A stretch of 64,000 nt of DNA, taken from the NCBI RefSeq assembly GCF_002554705.1, contig NZ_PDEP01000015.1, positions 1 to 64,000 of the forward strand, written 5' to 3'. The notes beneath the pieces were generated by a model that had not been told where the DNA came from, made no database searches, and saw only the letters and a program-made list of their open reading frames with translations. Below, one piece after another: positions 38,972-48,341 of the stretch. The stretch is from Longimonas halophila (lineage in GTDB: Bacteria > Bacteroidota > Rhodothermia > Rhodothermales > Salinibacteraceae). A program made the translations under genes and the position numbers. Each line of letters starts with the position of its first letter. Position 1 is the first letter of the stretch.

Positions 38972-39777
38972 AAGGACTCGTGTCACAACGATGTAAGATG
39001 TGGGTGCTTGTGCATGCGTAGCAGCGCCGCTGTGCGTGGCGGTGCCGGTGCGGACGTCTCCGGCAGGGCTGACGGGAGCAAACGGGGGACTGTTCGCCTC
39101 AGGGGATGGACGTGTGAAGGGGGGACGTCTATCCGTCCATCCTTACATCCGTCCATCCCCATACGAGGCCGAAGGGCGACTGACGAAGTATATCTGGTTG
39201 CAGAGAAGCGACACTGCAATGATGCAACCGGATTTGGTATCCTACGACCCATGCACGACGCCAAACTTCAACACTCTCGAGCCCCTTCTCCCTCGGGGAG
39301 AAGGACAGGATGAGGGGTGTATCTCTTCTGATTTGCAACTCCTGCCCGCTGGCAGCCTGATTCCTCTCACCCTTGTTCCCTCTCCCTGGAGGAGAGGGAG
39401 ACATTCAATCGGGAGAATAGCTGGCCTCAAGGCTCCGAGCCCCGACCGGAGACCCAGCGCCGCTGGAAGGGACCCCGAGTGAGAAGATTAAACGGGTCGG
39501 TGTGAAGCGGTAGTCGAGTATGTATCATACAACGCAAACGTCGAGGCTTTCTAATGAGCAGCGGCGTTCCGGGGGGCAGCATGATGCGAAGTGTGAGCAC
39601 AACCCGATAGCCCAAGACTGGGCGTGCTGAGACCGTTCTCACTTTGGATTTGCGGTTTGGGATTTGCGATTAGGACGCGTGTCGGCTTGTGCCTTCACAG
39701 CCATCCACCATCTACCATCCTCTATCCTCTACGAAGCAGACCGTGTGAGGAGCATTTCCTTCCAACATCCAAAATCA
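38972..39777. other. Long intergenic region with simple repeats
   Basis: About 800 bp without a believable gene; the frames here do not look like proteins. Direct repeat ATCCGTCCATCC occurs twice at about 39135-39160. A CTCCCTCGGGGAGAAGGACA type repeat is at 39282-39420. A/T-rich GGATTTGCGGTTTGGGATTT is at about 39645-39670, related to the sequence after trkH. ACCATCTACCATCCTCTATC follows at about 39708. Confidence 0.5.
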
Positions 39778-40932
39778 TCAATTTGCAATGGAGCCCTCCG
39801 CGCAGGCCAGCCCTTGCGTTTTGATGGCTTCGATAGAGGCCGTGGCGAGTCCGTCGACGCGGGCAAGGTCGTCGAGGCTGCTGAAGGGACGGGCGGCGAT
39901 GATGCCCTCGGCAGTGGCCGGACCCACATTGGTGATGCGCACGAGTTCGTCGGAGGCGGCGCTGTTTACGTTGACGCAGCGTGCTTCGATGATTGCGGCC
40001 ACGCTCATGGCAGGCTCCACCTCGTAGGTGCCGTCGGGGTAGGCGCGCAGGCGGATCGTGCCGTGCCGGTCGGTGCGGTAGACGGTAGCGTCCAGGCGGT
40101 CGTAGCGCAGCAACGCCTCGTCGTGCGGATGCCCGTAGCGGTTGTCGGACCCCAGGCTGGCAAGCACCACCTCGGGCCGAATCTTCTCCAATACGGATGC
40201 AACATCGCCGTTGCGGCTGGCATGGTGACTGGATTTATGCACGTCTACATCGGGGAAGAGGTCGGGATGCGTATCCAACAGCCACTCAAACTGATCGCGC
40301 TCGGCATCGCCATACGACGACATCAGAAAGTCGCCATAGCGCAGGAGAAAGCCCACGCTGTTGTCGTTTTGGCCGAAGGATTCGTCTCCAGGCGGTGGCA
40401 CCACCTCCAGCGCCACCGGACCAAACTCGATGGTCTGGCGCTCGGGCGGGATGAGTTGCGATCCGGCTTCTTCGATCGCATCCAGGTAGCGCTCGTAGGT
40501 CTGTGTGGAGTGGGCGAGGCCGTTGTCGAGCACAAAGCGCGGAGCGTACGCCGCAATTACTTCGTCGAGTCCGCCAATGTGGTCTTCGTCGGGATGCGAG
40601 GCCACGACCAGGTCGATGGTTTCGATGTCGAGCGCACGGAGCTGACCGAGCACATCAGCGCTGTTGGTGCCGCCGTCGTAGAGAATGGTCTGTCCGCCGG
40701 GACTTTCGAGCAGGATCGATTCGCCCTGTCCCACGTCGAGCATGGTGATGCGCAGCGGGGCGGCAGTGCTATCGGCCCGGGCGGTGTCGGATTCGGTGGA
40801 GGGTGCTTCAGCCGAGGGGGCGCTGGTATCAGACTCGGCGTCTGGATCCGACGATTGGCATCCCACAAACGCAATGCTTGTCGTTAAGAACGCAATCAGA
40901 ACAAGAACGCGGGGCATACCAAAGGGACTCAT
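39778..40932 (-). CDS. Lipoprotein ComEC-like metallo-hydrolase with C-terminal helix-hairpin-helix
   Basis: 384 residues. The lipoprotein signal ends at FVGC (Cys25), followed by an acidic linker. The beta-lactamase-fold domain (about 50-300) has LDVGQGESILLESPGG and the metal site SHPDEDHIGG (about 111-120), as in the C-terminal part of the DNA-uptake protein ComEC. Residues about 320-375 hold two helix-hairpin-helix repeats (ITNVGPATAEGII, VDGLATASIEAI), like ComEA. It should sit on the outer face of a membrane and handle DNA. It overlaps the DUF3006 gene by 4 nt (ATGA). Confidence 0.88.
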   Translation of the reverse strand: MSPFGMPRVLVLIAFLTTSIAFVGCQSSDPDAESDTSAPSAEAPSTESDTARADSTAAPLRITMLDVGQGESILLESPGGQTILYDGGTNSADVLGQLRALDIETIDLVVASHPDEDHIGGLDEVIAAYAPRFVLDNGLAHSTQTYERYLDAIEEAGSQLIPPERQTIEFGPVALEVVPPPGDESFGQNDNSVGFLLRYGDFLMSSYGDAERDQFEWLLDTHPDLFPDVDVHKSSHHASRNGDVASVLEKIRPEVVLASLGSDNRYGHPHDEALLRYDRLDATVYRTDRHGTIRLRAYPDGTYEVEPAMSVAAIIEARCVNVNSAASDELVRITNVGPATAEGIIAARPFSSLDDLARVDGLATASIEAIKTQGLACAEGSIAN

Positions 40933-41201
40933 AGGGAGATTGGGCCATCGGATTTGGAGGACAGGCGGTCGCGGCGATCTTGGAGGCGCTCGCGACGCTC
41001 GGTGGTGGCGTCTTCGTCGCGCGTGAAGGTGACGGTGCTGGTGTCGGCGTCGGCGCTGGGGGTGACGCGGAGCACATCGCCCGCGGCGGCGTCGGTGGGA
41101 ATCCAGGCGCGGGGGACGTCGAGCGTGGGCCCCTCGGGCGGTTCGAGCACGGCCCAGTCGCCGTCTTCAATGCGGTCGATGATGTAGCGGTTGGAATCCA
41201 T
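40929..41201 (-). CDS. DUF3006 domain protein
   Basis: 90 residues starting MDSNRYIIDRIEDGDWAVLE, typical of DUF3006, a small cytoplasmic-looking family often encoded beside ComEC-like metallo-hydrolases. It contains the strand pattern RAWIPTDAAAGD and ends with a charged tail. The overlap of its stop with the next gene's start (ATGA) indicates translational coupling. Function is unknown; partnership with the metallo-hydrolase is inferred from context. Confidence 0.82.
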   Translation of the reverse strand: MDSNRYIIDRIEDGDWAVLEPPEGPTLDVPRAWIPTDAAAGDVLRVTPSADADTSTVTFTRDEDATTERRERLQDRRDRLSSKSDGPISL

Positions 41202-41275
41202 AAGCAGCGGCGCGGGGGCTCAGATTGGCGTAACAAGGAAGGCGAATAGGGGATGCTTGGCCATATCGTTGGTCA

Positions 41276-41311
41276 CGAAAAACCCCGGCCTGCGCGTAAG
41301 CAGGTCGGGGT
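41276..41311 (-). terminator. Intrinsic terminator after the small lipoprotein gene
   Basis: ACCCCGGCCTGC (41282-41293) and GCAGGTCGGGGT (41300-41311) pair over 12 bp with one mismatch. Read on the minus strand it is followed by TTTTT. It separates the lipoprotein and endonuclease genes from the downstream DUF3006/metallo-hydrolase pair. Confidence 0.85.
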
Positions 41312-41354
41312 GGTGTATGGCCTGGTGGTGCCGCAGATCCCGGTTATGCGCCTG

Positions 41355-41765
41355 CTACGGACGGGTAGGCGGATCGGGTAGGTTCACCTGGATGGTAAAC
41401 TGCGCGTTGGCCGCTCCGGCGTCGTTCGATGCCGTGACGGTGATCTCGGCGGTGCCGCCGCCAACCGGCGTTACGGTGAGCGTGGCCTCTGACACTGCAG
41501 CCGTGGCCACATCGGCGTTGGACGTTGAGGCGCTGTAGCTGAGGCTGCCGTCGTCATCGCCAAAGACCGCGCTGAGGTCGACGGTGAAGGCCTCGCTATC
41601 GGCAAGCACGTCTTGGTTGTCGATGGGGGCCTCTACGGTGGGCGGCTCAATGACGCGTGGGCTTACGCCATCGTCGCCGCATGCGGCAAATAGGACGAGG
41701 CTTGCAAGCAGAAGCGGGAGCATCCACCGGGCGGTGGGCTGGCGGAGGTCAGGAAACGTAGTCAT
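41355..41765 (-). CDS. Ig/cadherin-like lipoprotein
   Basis: 136 residues from the Met at 41765 (MTTFPDLRQPTARW); the frame opens at 41801. The lipobox LFAAC is followed by GDDGVSPRV. Residues about 40-130 form a single beta-sandwich of the Big/cadherin-like type, with SAVFGDDDGSLSYSAST and AEITVTASNDAGA. It is predicted on the cell surface, with a possible adhesion or partner-protein role. It lies 54 nt downstream of the large secreted nuclease gene and is likely co-transcribed with it. Confidence 0.8.
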   Translation of the reverse strand: MTTFPDLRQPTARWMLPLLLASLVLFAACGDDGVSPRVIEPPTVEAPIDNQDVLADSEAFTVDLSAVFGDDDGSLSYSASTSNADVATAAVSEATLTVTPVGGGTAEITVTASNDAGAANAQFTIQVNLPDPPTRP

Positions 41766-41819
41766 AGGGGCGAGGGCGTTCGTATCCAAAAAAAGCAGCA
41801 AGGAGGCAGGCGGGGGCGA

Positions 41820-44800
41820 TTACCGCACGATGGTTACGCGTTGCACATCGGTCGCGCCACCTCCGCTGATGCGAAGGAAGTAGACGCCGCTGGCCAGGGC
41901 GCGGGCGCCGGTGCGTCCGTCCCATGCCAGGTGGTGGACGCCAGCGGTTTTGGCACCGCGTTCCAGCAGACCGACCCGCTGGCCGAGCATGTTGTACACG
42001 GCGATCTCGACCTCCATGGCCTCGGGCACGGCGTACTCGATGGTGGTTTGGCTTTGGAACGGATTCGGGTAGTTCGGGTGCAGCGTCAGTGCCTCGGGGC
42101 GAGCATCATCGCCCGGCTCTACGGCGCCAATGTTCAGCGCGAGGCGCGTGGTGCCGCTCTGACCCACGGGGATGCGCGCCGTGCCATTGCTCATGGCGTA
42201 GGTGCGTCCGGTGGCGGTGTTGGTGAGCTCAACGGACGGCAGCGCGGTGTCGTCCCATCCGGTGTGCTGCAGGCGCAGTGTGGCGGTGCTACCCGCGATG
42301 CCACGCAGCGTGAGGTCGAGCTGCTGCGAAGCGCTCTCGGACGGCGCCACGAGGGCCGCGTAGTCGTCGGAGCCGCGCTCCATGCGCAGCGAGGCAGCGT
42401 CGAAGTGGGACGGTGGTGCACGGTGGGTGGTTACGGATTGTGCATCGGGCGCAAACGTGACGCTGAAGCCAGAGAGCGGGGCCTCGTTGGCCGTGCCTGC
42501 GAGCGTGAGGGTGCGCGGCGTGTTGGCCTCGGCGCTGTTGTTGGCCGTTGCGTTGCTTGCAGGTGCGCTAAGCGGCAATGTAAGCTCGGTGCGATCGGTT
42601 TCGTTGAGGACGTAATAGGCTTCGCCATCAGCGTTGGCGCTGGCGAAGTTCGTGGCTTGCTGCCAGGCGCCATCCCACTGCCAGAGCGGGGCGTTCAAGC
42701 CGTTAGCCGTTTGCACCGTCTCCCAGCTGAGATCCGAGAGCAGCGGGTTGGAGACGATATTCCAGCCGCTTTGCACCGCAATGGCCGGGTCGGCCTCGGT
42801 TGTGGATTCGAGCGTGGTGATCTCGCCCGAGAACGACCAGTCGTCTTGGGCAATGATCCAGAAGCCGTTGCCGGGCTGGAAGGTGAAGACCTCGCTGCCG
42901 TCGTAGGGCGCAAGGGCATCGCTTTCGCTGTCGGCCCCGGTTTCGCGGAAGGCGCGCCAGTCGGGCCCTTGCGTGCCCGAGAGCGTAGAGGCTACATCTA
43001 CATCCACCTGTCCGGGCAGGGCCAGCAGGCGGTAGCTGGTGCTCTGGGCAGGATCATCAAACGAGCGCGTCAGCGTAATTGGTTGCGCGTCGGTGTCGGT
43101 ATTGAGATCCGACGGGCGCATGGGAATGAGCTGAAATTCGTCGTTGAAGACGCCCACTACGCCGGTGTAGAAGAACGACCCATCGGGGATGGGCGTGCCG
43201 CCGAGCGCGCTTTCGTCGGCCGTTTGCACGCGGAATGTAATCGCATCGCCGCTGCTGTTCTCGGCGGTGTACGAGGTGCCGTTGCTGAATTCATTGTCGG
43301 TGGCGTCCGTCAGCGTAAGCGGGCTGGATACGGACACCAGTTCGCTTTCGTAGTTGGCGCCATTCTGCACCACTTCGCTCACCGACACCGATTGCGGCGT
43401 GGGCGCAGTGCCCTGTTCCACAATTTCATAGCTGTCGAGGCTTTCGTTGTTAATCTGCACGAGGCCATTGAAGGCAGACACAAAGCCGGTTATCCGCAGC
43501 ACGGTACCAGGCTCGATGGCGCCGTCTTCGATGTCTTGCCGGAAGTTACCGCTGATGGGGCCGAACGTCTGCCGGATGGTGATCCCGCTGGTGCCGTCGG
43601 CACCGCTGTTATCCTGAATGCGGACATAACCGCCGTAGGCCCGCGACACGGTGCCTTCGATGGTCACACGCGTGTTTTCATCCACCTCGCGCGCATCGGC
43701 AATGGGCAGTTCGGTGCTCTCCGGCTCCAGATCGACCCGGTCAATGAGGGAGGGGTCGAGCGCAAACGGGTTCAGCTTGTTGCCCTGCTGGCTGGCGATG
43801 AGCACGTTGCGGCGCTGCTCCTCGGCAGACACCGGGTGATCGTTGTGCCACGTGCGCAGGTCGGCTTCCTGCTGACCGAGGAAGCTGCCGTCGGCGCGCC
43901 CTGGATATACGAGTTGGAAGTAGAAGAGCGCACGAGCGACTTCGCCTTTGCCTACATCGCGCGGCTCAAAGCGGCTCTGCGAGCGATTGTCGGTATCCTC
44001 GAACACGCGGCTCCATGTAGGCTGCTCACTTTCAGGCGGAGCAACGTTCTGGCTGACAGTGCCGCGGTACCAGGTGTCCACATTTTCGGGCGGAATGTCT
44101 CCAAACGCAAAGTTGCTACGGGCGCTATTTACGTTTTCGCGGGCGGGCACCAGAATGTGCATATTGCTACGGGCGGGCAACTCGCCGGCGCCCAGGCTCT
44201 GGGGCCACAGGTGTTCGGCGTTGATGCCCCCTTCGATCATCGAAGCGCGCGGGCTCTGGCCGTCAAGTAGCGGCGCCGTGTAACCACTATAGAACGCCTC
44301 GACCTCACCACCGACGTTAAACACGCGCCCGTAGAGCGAGTCGCGGGCTACGTCGTACTCATAGGTAGGTGGCGCGCCGAAGTCTTCGCGGAGCTGCTCG
44401 GCCAGTTCGATGCCGTCCAGGTCCGGATAGAGCGTGGTTTGGGCAGTTGCGTCGTCCTGAATCCAGAACGTGTGCGTAGCGGGAAAGGCGGCACCGACCT
44501 CGCCATTCGCAGCAATGGTTAGCTCCAGCCGCTCAATGCCCTCCTCTTCGCCATCGTCGACAATGTCGAGCGTGATGGTTTGCGGGGCGGCATCGGGCCC
44601 GGTAAAGGTAAAGGTGGTGGGATCCGAAAAGCCGGTCACGTCGGTGCTGGGATCGGCATCACCTCCGGCAGTGATTGTGACATCGACCGACTGGCCATCT
44701 TCCAGCGCAGGTGGCACCACCGAGACAGAGGCGCCGCTGTCGCCCTCCAACGTGCGCGTGTACACGCGATTGAAGCGCGCAGCAGGTACCGATTCAATGT

Positions 44801-46073
44801 CGCTCGGACGGATGGGGATGAGCTGGCGGTCCTCGAAGAAGGTGCCCACGACGCCCTCGTAGTTAAAGGCGCCCTCGGGAATGGGTGTACCAATGATGTT
44901 GGTTTCCAGGTCTTGCTGCACCCGGAAGGTCACCAGATCGCCCTCCGTATTCTGCACGTTGTACGACGTGTCGCCCTCGAACGTGGCGTCCGGCTCGGTG
45001 CCCGAGAAGCTAAGCCCCGAGAGGCGCACAAGCACGCTTTCGTAGTTGGAGTCGGCACTGCCGTCGAGCACATCGTTTACGGAAACCTCGATGGGTTCGG
45101 GCGGTGCGTTTTGCTCCACCACCTCGTAGCCCGTAAGGTCGGCCCCGTTGATCTGCACCAGATTGTTGAAGGCGGAGACCGTGCCGCTTACACGCAGTAC
45201 GGTGCCTGGCTGAATGGTGCCGTCTTCGATGTCAGACTGGAAGGCGGTGCTGTTCTCGCCATCAGCCTGGCGCAGCACAATGCCGCTGGCTCCTGTTGCG
45301 CCGCTTTCGTCTTGGATGCGGGCGTACGCGCCAAAGGTGCGCGACACGGTGCCTTCGATGATGACCTCGCTGCCGTCAACCTGGTCACGAGCCTCGTCGA
45401 TGGAAATGGCGGTGCCGTCGGTGGGCGGCGTTGGCTCTTCGTTGCCGGGCTCATCGCCCCCCCCGTTGAGCGACGCGCCTTCGACAGTGATGTTGTCGAA
45501 GCGATTGTTGCCGCTGCTGCTGGTGGATCCATCGAGCGTGAAGCGCACCACGAGGTCAGGATTGTCGTTGGCTGCTGCAACGCTGCTCAGGTCGAGGGTT
45601 CGCAGGCTGTAGCTATCCGGGGTCGTGATCGTCTCCAGATCGGTGAAAGTCGCACCTCCGTCGGTGCTGTACGAGACAGCCTGTTCGCTGAATCCGGTGC
45701 CTGTGCCCTGTGTCGCATAAGCCACCTGGATGTCTTCGTAGCCCTCAGTCGACACGTTCAGGTCGAAGTGCTCTCCATTGTTGGCCTGATCGGTTGCACC
45801 CTGAATCACAAAGCTATCGCCTGCCGGAGCGCCGTTCTGGGCGTTCACGCTGGAGCCGCCAAAGCTTGCTACGCCGCTCTCGTCGAAGCTGTATGTGAGC
45901 GTGCCGCTCCCGTCGTTGGCATCTACGGGTGCGGGCCAGGCCGGGGTGCCATCGGCGGGTGCGTTGAAGTTCCAGTAGTGTACCAGGTCTTGCGCAGCAG
46001 CAGGCGTAGCCAGCGTACCAACAAGTAGAAAAAGCGCAGCCATCCAGGCCGCAGATGCGTATCGTAATCTCAT
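41820..46073 (-). CDS. Secreted endonuclease I-family nuclease with OB repeats and T9SS-type tail
   Basis: 1417 residues from the Met at 46073. Order: signal peptide (about 1-28, ends TPAAAQ), beta-sandwich (about 30-200), OB-fold unit 1 (about 218-420), Calx-beta-like domain (about 430-530), endonuclease I domain (about 540-780) with INAEHLWPQS near residue 617 and RSNMHILVPARENVNSAR, OB-fold unit 2 (about 785-985), beta domains (about 990-1330), and a sorting tail (about 1335-1417) with HPNYPNPFQSQT and LASGVYFLRISG. The OB units resemble nucleic-acid-binding YhcR-like folds. It probably cuts extracellular DNA or RNA at the cell surface. Confidence 0.9.
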   Translation of the reverse strand: MRLRYASAAWMAALFLLVGTLATPAAAQDLVHYWNFNAPADGTPAWPAPVDANDGSGTLTYSFDESGVASFGGSSVNAQNGAPAGDSFVIQGATDQANNGEHFDLNVSTEGYEDIQVAYATQGTGTGFSEQAVSYSTDGGATFTDLETITTPDSYSLRTLDLSSVAAANDNPDLVVRFTLDGSTSSSGNNRFDNITVEGASLNGGGDEPGNEEPTPPTDGTAISIDEARDQVDGSEVIIEGTVSRTFGAYARIQDESGATGASGIVLRQADGENSTAFQSDIEDGTIQPGTVLRVSGTVSAFNNLVQINGADLTGYEVVEQNAPPEPIEVSVNDVLDGSADSNYESVLVRLSGLSFSGTEPDATFEGDTSYNVQNTEGDLVTFRVQQDLETNIIGTPIPEGAFNYEGVVGTFFEDRQLIPIRPSDIESVPAARFNRVYTRTLEGDSGASVSVVPPALEDGQSVDVTITAGGDADPSTDVTGFSDPTTFTFTGPDAAPQTITLDIVDDGEEEGIERLELTIAANGEVGAAFPATHTFWIQDDATAQTTLYPDLDGIELAEQLREDFGAPPTYEYDVARDSLYGRVFNVGGEVEAFYSGYTAPLLDGQSPRASMIEGGINAEHLWPQSLGAGELPARSNMHILVPARENVNSARSNFAFGDIPPENVDTWYRGTVSQNVAPPESEQPTWSRVFEDTDNRSQSRFEPRDVGKGEVARALFYFQLVYPGRADGSFLGQQEADLRTWHNDHPVSAEEQRRNVLIASQQGNKLNPFALDPSLIDRVDLEPESTELPIADAREVDENTRVTIEGTVSRAYGGYVRIQDNSGADGTSGITIRQTFGPISGNFRQDIEDGAIEPGTVLRITGFVSAFNGLVQINNESLDSYEIVEQGTAPTPQSVSVSEVVQNGANYESELVSVSSPLTLTDATDNEFSNGTSYTAENSSGDAITFRVQTADESALGGTPIPDGSFFYTGVVGVFNDEFQLIPMRPSDLNTDTDAQPITLTRSFDDPAQSTSYRLLALPGQVDVDVASTLSGTQGPDWRAFRETGADSESDALAPYDGSEVFTFQPGNGFWIIAQDDWSFSGEITTLESTTEADPAIAVQSGWNIVSNPLLSDLSWETVQTANGLNAPLWQWDGAWQQATNFASANADGEAYYVLNETDRTELTLPLSAPASNATANNSAEANTPRTLTLAGTANEAPLSGFSVTFAPDAQSVTTHRAPPSHFDAASLRMERGSDDYAALVAPSESASQQLDLTLRGIAGSTATLRLQHTGWDDTALPSVELTNTATGRTYAMSNGTARIPVGQSGTTRLALNIGAVEPGDDARPEALTLHPNYPNPFQSQTTIEYAVPEAMEVEIAVYNMLGQRVGLLERGAKTAGVHHLAWDGRTGARALASGVYFLRISGGGATDVQRVTIVR

Positions 46074-46417
46074 AACAAGCGGGATACCACTAAGAGCACA
46101 GCAACGGTGGGTGTAGCGCACAGAATGGATAACGATGTGCTACTACATGATGCAATGTATACACTGGCCCCGTCGATGGGAAGCCCACTCTGCAAGATCT
46201 TGACGAATCTACACCCTGAAAACAGGCTGTAACACGTGCTCAAAGCGTGTTTCATGAAGTTAAAATGATGGATTCTGTTCCGGTGAGGGGCTGCTGAACC
46301 ACACAGTGTGCTTGGCTTAAGAGGAGCGCTTTCGAATCCAGAAATCTTCGAAAGTGTAGGCATACGCTTTTTCGCATCCCGCTACACGCCTTTTCGTACG
46401 CCCGCCCCCTGCGTCCT
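46074..46417. promoter_or_regulatory. Divergent promoter region of nuclease and potassium channel genes
   Basis: About 340 bp. It contains a perfect 8-bp inverted repeat CTTTCGAA / TTCGAAAG (46329-46336 and 46347-46354), 10 bp apart, just after a GAGCGCTTT half-site, 65-90 bp before the channel start. I see no gene here. Confidence 0.45.
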
Positions 46418-48142
46418 ATGAAGTTTTACAGCACCCAGCTCGCCTATCTATTTGACGATAAGGAGGCTCGTCGTAATCTCGTCTCCCTATTCAAGTACAT
46501 CGGGTTTCTGCTGCTCACCATGGTGGTGCTGTCGGTCGGCTTTCAGTTGATCATGCACTACGTAGAAGGGCAGTCGCACACCTGGGTGTCGGCCTTCTAC
46601 TGGACGCTCGTTACGATGAGCACACTGGGCTTTGGCGATATCACCTTCTACACCGATGTTGGGCGCCTCTACAGCATGTTCGTGGTGGTTACCGGCATTA
46701 TTCTGCTGCTAATTGTGCTGCCCTTTGCGTTCATCCGCTACTTCTATGCGCCCTGGCTCGAAGCGCAGATCCATGCCCGCGCTCCGCGCCAAGTTGATGG
46801 CGACCTGGAGGGCCACGTCATTTTTTGCAATCACGACCCCGTCGTGCCTGGTCTCATCGAGCGGCTGGATACCGAAGGCGTGCCGTACGTGCTCATTGAG
46901 TCGGACCCCGATCGGGCGTCTGATTTCTATCTCGACGGCGTCTCTGTTATCCTGGGCGATGTGGACGACCCCGCCACCTATGAGGCAGCGCGCGTGCAGC
47001 ATGCAGAGGCAGTTATTGCCAACCGAAGCGATGTCGAGAATACAAACATTGCGCTAACGGTTCGCGAAACTGCGCCCAATACGCCCATCATAGCGATTGC
47101 GCACTCGCGCGATGCCATTGATATCCTTGAGCTTAGCGGATGCACGACCGTGCTGCCGTTAAAGCACATGCTGGGCGAGCAGCTTGCCAACCGCATCAAT
47201 GCGGGTCATGCAGAATGCCACCCTATTGGAACCTATGAGGACCTCGTGCTGGCCGAGATGCCGGTGCAGGGCACGCCGCTGGAGGGCCGCACGGTGCGGA
47301 ACACCAACCTGCGGGCCGAGACCGGGGTGAGCATTATTGGCGTGTGGGAGCGCGGAACCCTAAAGCAGGCGCGTCCTGACACGGAGCTCACTATGTCGAG
47401 CGTGCCTGTCGTTATTGGTACGGAGTCACAGATTCAGGCGCTCAACAAGCGGCTCACTCCCTATGCGATTAGCGATCATCCGGTGTTGGTTATTGGTGGG
47501 GGCACCGTCGGGGAGGCAACAGCGCGCGCTTTGTTGAATCGCGGCATCGATGTGCATATCGTGGAGCGCGATGCCAGCCGCTGCGCTGTGCTGCGCCGCC
47601 TGCCTGCTACTGCGTTCGAGGGCACGCTCACCGTGTTCGAGGGGGATGCCTCTGACTATGCCCTGCTCGACGAGGCAGGTATCCAAGAGGCGCCCTCGGT
47701 GTTGCTCACCACCCACGACGATGCGATGAACATCTATCTGGCGTCGTACTGCCGTCGCCTGAATCCTAAACTGCGCATCGTAAGCCGCATTGTGCACCAG
47801 CGCAACATGGAGGCCATTCACCGTGCCGGGGCCGACTTCGTGCTGGGCTATGCAATGCTCGGACTCGAATCAATCTGGGCGGCGCTCACTGACAAAGAGC
47901 TTGTTGTGATGGGCGAAGGCCTCGACCTGTTCACGCGCACGGTACCTGCAGCCCTCAATGACCAGACCCTGGCCGAGAGCGGCATTGGGGCGCGCACCGG
48001 ATTGACTGTGGTGGCGGTGCTCTGCCCCAACCGCGACCTCATCACGCAAGTCCGTGCCGACACAAGACTCGAAGAGGGCATGAACCTGCTCATGGTGGGC
48101 ACCGATGCGCAGTATCAGTCGTTTGTGGTTCAGTACGGGTAG
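46418..48142 (+). CDS. Potassium channel with two RCK (TrkA-N/TrkA-C) modules
   Basis: 574 residues. Two membrane helices (about 22-48 and 85-110) flank the selectivity filter TLGFGD (about residue 70-75). RCK 1 starts about 130 (HVIFCNHDPVVPGLIERLD), with TrkA-C about 270-350; RCK 2 starts near 357 (VLVIGGGTVGEATARALL) and TrkA-C 2 ends the protein. RCK domains bind nucleotides or Ca2+ and gate the pore. In the first module the usual GxGxxG is replaced by CNHDPVVP, so only the second may bind a dinucleotide. Suited to potassium balance in a salt-loving cell. Confidence 0.92.
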   Translation: MKFYSTQLAYLFDDKEARRNLVSLFKYIGFLLLTMVVLSVGFQLIMHYVEGQSHTWVSAFYWTLVTMSTLGFGDITFYTDVGRLYSMFVVVTGIILLLIVLPFAFIRYFYAPWLEAQIHARAPRQVDGDLEGHVIFCNHDPVVPGLIERLDTEGVPYVLIESDPDRASDFYLDGVSVILGDVDDPATYEAARVQHAEAVIANRSDVENTNIALTVRETAPNTPIIAIAHSRDAIDILELSGCTTVLPLKHMLGEQLANRINAGHAECHPIGTYEDLVLAEMPVQGTPLEGRTVRNTNLRAETGVSIIGVWERGTLKQARPDTELTMSSVPVVIGTESQIQALNKRLTPYAISDHPVLVIGGGTVGEATARALLNRGIDVHIVERDASRCAVLRRLPATAFEGTLTVFEGDASDYALLDEAGIQEAPSVLLTTHDDAMNIYLASYCRRLNPKLRIVSRIVHQRNMEAIHRAGADFVLGYAMLGLESIWAALTDKELVVMGEGLDLFTRTVPAALNDQTLAESGIGARTGLTVVAVLCPNRDLITQVRADTRLEEGMNLLMVGTDAQYQSFVVQYG

Positions 48143-48225
48143 GGGCCTTCGGCAGCCTTTGCGTATCCAACCCGCCGTGCGCGGCGCGTTTTCGCGAACA
48201 TCATGCAAATGAACGTGCAAGATTG

Positions 48226-48239
48226 TCGGAAGCGCTTAC
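48226..48239. promoter_or_regulatory. LacI/GalR-like operator upstream of gdhA
   Basis: TCGGAAGCGCTTAC. With its left flank it shares the 16-base string ATTGTCGGAAGCGCTT exactly with the operator in the TonB receptor promoter (26284-26299). It lies 103 bp before the gdhA start codon. Confidence 0.6.
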
Positions 48240-48341
48240 AATATTCCAGGGTACTGCTTGCTGTTGTATCCAGCAGCCGTTTAACTAAACGCCTGTACAC
48301 TGTGCGCTCCCATTTTTTGCATCGACTTTCCGCTTCTGCCT

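Noticed and set aside
39282..39420. CTCTCCCT-rich stretch as a possible regulatory RNA
   Set aside because: It is a common low-complexity genomic repeat type, with self-complementarity due to composition and no promoter or terminator of its own.
38942..39482. Several plus-strand frames of 90-160 residues
   Set aside because: They lie over simple repeats and change frame with the repeats; amino acid composition is not protein-like.
41841..44270. 809-residue plus-strand frame opposite the secreted nuclease, and a 482-residue one at 44580-46028
   Set aside because: Both are antisense shadows of the nuclease gene, whose signal peptide, nuclease motif and sorting tail are clear.
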